A stretch of 6,657 nt of DNA from an uncultured Rhodobacterales bacterium (lineage in GTDB: Bacteria; Pseudomonadota; Alphaproteobacteria; Rhodobacterales; Rhodobacteraceae): contig CALCGO010000086.1 of the NCBI GenBank assembly GCA_937901055.1, forward strand, positions 1 to 6,657. The letters are read 5' to 3'. Shown piece after piece: positions 5,710 to 6,657 of this stretch. The position numbers and the translations under genes are program-made. The notes below the pieces were generated by a model. It worked only from the letters and a program-made list of their open reading frames with translations. It was not told where the DNA came from and made no database searches. Numbering within the stretch: position 1 is the stretch's first letter; each line of letters opens with the position of its first letter.

Positions 5710-5952
5710 CTATTCAGGCGCTTTCGTCGTTAACGCCAACGCATGCAATTCGCCATGCGCCCCGTCCATCTTGCCTTTCAGGGCCGCGTAAACCAATTGA
5801 TGTTGCTTAACACGGTTCAGACCTTTGAATTCGCTCGCAATAACGGTTGCCGCGTAGTGATTGCCATCTCCCGCAAGATCGTCAATCACGACTTTGGCGG
5901 ACGGAAATGCCTCTTGAATGAGGGCTTCGATCGTGTGGGCTTCAATAGCCAT
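5710..5952 (-). CDS. bolA: BolA-family protein
   Basis: BolA proteins form heterodimers with CGFS glutaredoxins through a shared [2Fe-2S] cluster and take part in iron-sulfur maturation or iron-responsive control. The product has 80 residues, the compact size of the BolA2/IbaG-like branch. It shows the family core: IEALIQEAFPSAKVVIDDL, the loop GDGNHYAATVIASEFKGLNR (28-47), then RVKQHQLVYAALKGKM (47-62) with the invariant histidine H51. H32 in the GDGNHY loop corresponds to the variable-loop cluster ligand of the histidine-type BolAs. The ATG at 5952 follows GGGAGA with 8 nt spacing. It is first in an operon with an unknown membrane gene and grxD. No convincing minus-strand promoter was found upstream; the TATATA at 6049-6054 reads the same on both strands but lacks a good minus-strand -35. 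Confidence 0.93.
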   Translation of the reverse strand: MAIEAHTIEALIQEAFPSAKVVIDDLAGDGNHYAATVIASEFKGLNRVKQHQLVYAALKGKMDGAHGELHALALTTKAPE

Positions 5953-6025
5953 ATGCGGAATCTCCCGATAATTGTTGGGCTGAATTTAAGGCCGCGAAGA
6001 GGCAGGTGCAAGGGGTGCGACGTTA

Positions 6026-6054
6026 TTGATTTGTTAGGGGTTCGGCTGTATATA
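6026..6054 (+). promoter_or_regulatory. Promoter-like sequence on the plus strand in the purL-bolA gap
   Basis: TTGATT (6026-6031), exactly 17 nt, then TATATA (6049-6054) on the plus strand, the best -35/-10 pair noticed in the window. It points away from bolA toward a strong hairpin at 6097-6124, with no protein-coding frame of note in between. Transcription would begin near 6061. Confidence 0.5.
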
Positions 6055-6060
6055 GAGGGA

Positions 6061-6133
6061 AGTCTGTAGTTGGTTTCACAGAAATCACCTTTAAGTGAGG
6101 CCCGCAGTTCGTGCTGCGGGCCTCGGCTTTATT
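6061..6133 (+). ncRNA. Candidate small RNA of about 70 nt between bolA and purL
   Basis: The call rests on a promoter-like TTGATT-17-TATATA upstream and a terminator-like hairpin with a T-rich tail at the right distance, in a region with no plus-strand gene. The 5' part before the hairpin is about 36 nt and can form short stems (CTGT/ACAG at 6064-6080; TCAC/GTGA at 6085-6098). It also contains CACCTTTAAG, which would be complementary to ribosome-binding-site-like TTAAAGG sequences. I do not recognise it as a known RNA family. The hairpin could instead belong to the minus-strand transcript. Confidence 0.4.
6097..6130 (+). terminator. Strong 11-bp hairpin with T-rich tail on the plus strand
   Basis: GAGGCCCGCAG (6097-6107) and CTGCGGGCCTC (6114-6124) pair perfectly around a 6-nt loop. 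On the plus strand GGCTTTTATT follows; a further AAG/CTT pairing outside a small internal loop is possible. On the minus strand the tail is ACTTAAAGG, a poorer U-run, so termination of the purL/microprotein transcript here is possible but weaker. It may act in both directions. Confidence 0.6.
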
Positions 6134-6136
6134 GGG

Positions 6137-6226
6137 CTATTGCCCGAGATAGAGCCTTATGATCGCAACCATCAAGCTGAATGCCATCAGGATCACGATC
6201 AGAAGTCTGTAATTATGTGGGTTCAC
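6137..6226 (-). CDS. 29-residue membrane microprotein downstream of purL
   Basis: The frame starts MNPHNYRLLIVI and ends AIIRLYLGQ before TAG (6139-6137). The middle, about residues 8-23, is a single hydrophobic helix. The ribosome binding site is a perfect AGGAGG at 6240-6235. I choose the GTG at 6226 because it lies 8 nt from that site. An in-frame ATG at 6232 (31 residues) is only 2 nt away, too close to be used well. A third start, ATG at 6228, sits 6 nt from the site but is followed at once by TGA. The gene lies between purL and the hairpin at 6097-6124, in purL orientation. The strong, well-placed ribosome binding site is the main argument that it is translated. Function unknown. Confidence 0.6.
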   Translation of the reverse strand: MNPHNYRLLIVILMAFSLMVAIIRLYLGQ

Positions 6227-6240
6227 ATACATCACCTCCT

Positions 6241-6264
6241 CTCGCCGCGAAGTGTCACGACGAG
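6241..6264 (-). other. Stem-loop directly upstream of the microprotein ribosome binding site
   Basis: On the minus strand CTCGTCG (6264-6258) can pair with CGGCGAG (6247-6241), seven pairs with one wobble and a 10-nt loop. AGGAGG follows with no gap. It could be a leader hairpin affecting access to the ribosome binding site, or chance in GC-rich sequence. A separate AT-rich inverted repeat (AAAGTTT 6281-6287 / AAACTTT 6292-6298) overlaps the purL stop. Confidence 0.3.
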
Positions 6265-6296
6265 CGGAGCATAATGCGGAAAAGTTTAGAAAAACT

Positions 6297-6657
6297 TTAG
6301 ACAGCGACCTTGGTCAGGCCGGTATCGAAGACTTCACGAATGGACGTAAGCGGGATGATGTCGGTGCCAAGCGTCAATGCATCACCACCCACAGACCCGA
6401 CCTTGGCCGCAGGAACATCCTGTGCCTCGAATAGTGCGACCAGCGTATCAGCTTTGTTCGCATCACAAGCAACCAGATACCGTGCTTGGTCCTCGCCAAA
6501 GAACCAGCCAGCGCCTTCGCCGTCAATCGTAACACCAAGGTTTGCTGCCAACGCCATATCCGCGGCCGCAATTGCCAAACCACCGTCGCTTAGGTCATGC
6601 GCCGCGTTTATCATGCCAGCCACCTTCGCCGCCCTCAATGCGTCACCAGCCTTGCGT
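6297..6657 (-). CDS. purL: Phosphoribosylformylglycinamidine synthase subunit PurL, C-terminal end (partial)
   Basis: PurL converts formylglycinamide ribonucleotide to its amidine with ATP in de novo purine synthesis, receiving ammonia from PurQ with PurS as linker. Only the last 119 residues are in the window; the frame is open through the right edge. The fragment is the terminal AIRS-C-like ATP-grasp-independent synthetase domain: AAHDLSDGGLAIAAADMALA, then GWFFGEDQARYLVA, then GSVGGDALTLG, ending LTSIREVFDTGLTKVAV. The HDLSDGG and GEDQARY motifs are typical of PurL. Some 600 residues are expected beyond the edge if it is the short PurL form. The TAA at 6299-6297 is followed by a microprotein gene in the same direction, then bolA and grxD, a neighbourhood I recall from Rhodobacterales. 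Confidence 0.92.
   Translation of the reverse strand, partial: RKAGDALRAAKVAGMINAAHDLSDGGLAIAAADMALAANLGVTIDGEGAGWFFGEDQARYLVACDANKADTLVALFEAQDVPAAKVGSVGGDALTLGTDIIPLTSIREVFDTGLTKVAV

Noticed and set aside
5269..5733. 154-residue plus-strand frame across grxD and the unknown gene
   Set aside because: Antisense to two well-supported minus-strand genes, and its composition looks like a shadow.
6227..6232. ATG at 6232 as start of the 31-residue form of the microprotein
   Set aside because: Only 2 nt from AGGAGG; the GTG at 6226 has normal spacing. Not excluded by experiment.
6281..6298. AT-rich inverted repeat AAAGTTT/AAACTTT as a purL terminator
   Set aside because: Weak A-T stem overlapping the stop codon, with no T-run after it on the minus strand.

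Overview
This 6.7 kb window looks like a core chromosomal region of an alphaproteobacterium, most likely a Rhodobacterales/Roseobacter-type organism. The evidence is the E1-beta subunit with its own N-terminal lipoyl domain, the FtsB-like gene just ahead of pdhA, a coiled-coil gene overlapping zapA, the purL/bolA/grxD neighbourhood, and GANTC (CcrM-type) sites that are sparse overall but clustered upstream of ftsB. The assignment rests on recognising protein families and gene order by eye, not on a database search.

Layout, left to right. Positions 1-464 (minus): start of pdhB (lipoyl domain, linker and the first residues of the E1-beta domain). The sequence stops resembling E1-beta at about position 41, so this end may be an insertion or a misassembly. 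477-1454 (minus): complete pdhA. 1579-1881 (minus): ftsB/divIC-type division gene. 2021-2170 (minus): a 49-residue membrane microprotein. 2228-4249 (minus): complete tkt (transketolase). 4250-4419: divergent promoter region. 4420-5035 (plus): a two-gene division operon, a ZauP-like coiled-coil protein overlapping zapA by 8 nt. 5034-5060: minus-strand intrinsic terminator for the next operon. 5086-5952 (minus): bolA, an unknown one-TM protein, and grxD. 5953-6136: an intergenic region with a plus-strand promoter-like sequence followed about 45 nt later by a strong hairpin with a T-rich tail, a candidate small RNA. 6137-6226 (minus): a 29-residue membrane microprotein with a perfect AGGAGG. 6297-6657 (minus): C-terminal end of purL.

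The genes fall into three functional blocks. The first is central carbon metabolism (tkt, pdhA, pdhB): pentose-phosphate exchange and pyruvate to acetyl-CoA, both thiamine-diphosphate dependent. The second is cell division (ftsB, zauP-like, zapA), flanking tkt on both sides. The third is iron-sulfur/iron handling (bolA with a CGFS monothiol glutaredoxin), next to the end of a purine biosynthesis gene.

There is no CRISPR array, tRNA, rRNA or recognisable transposase gene. No large new system is visible. The points most worth a second look are the broken pdhB end, the candidate sRNA, two membrane microproteins (49 and 29 residues), the unknown protein inserted between bolA and grxD, and the GANTC cluster upstream of ftsB.
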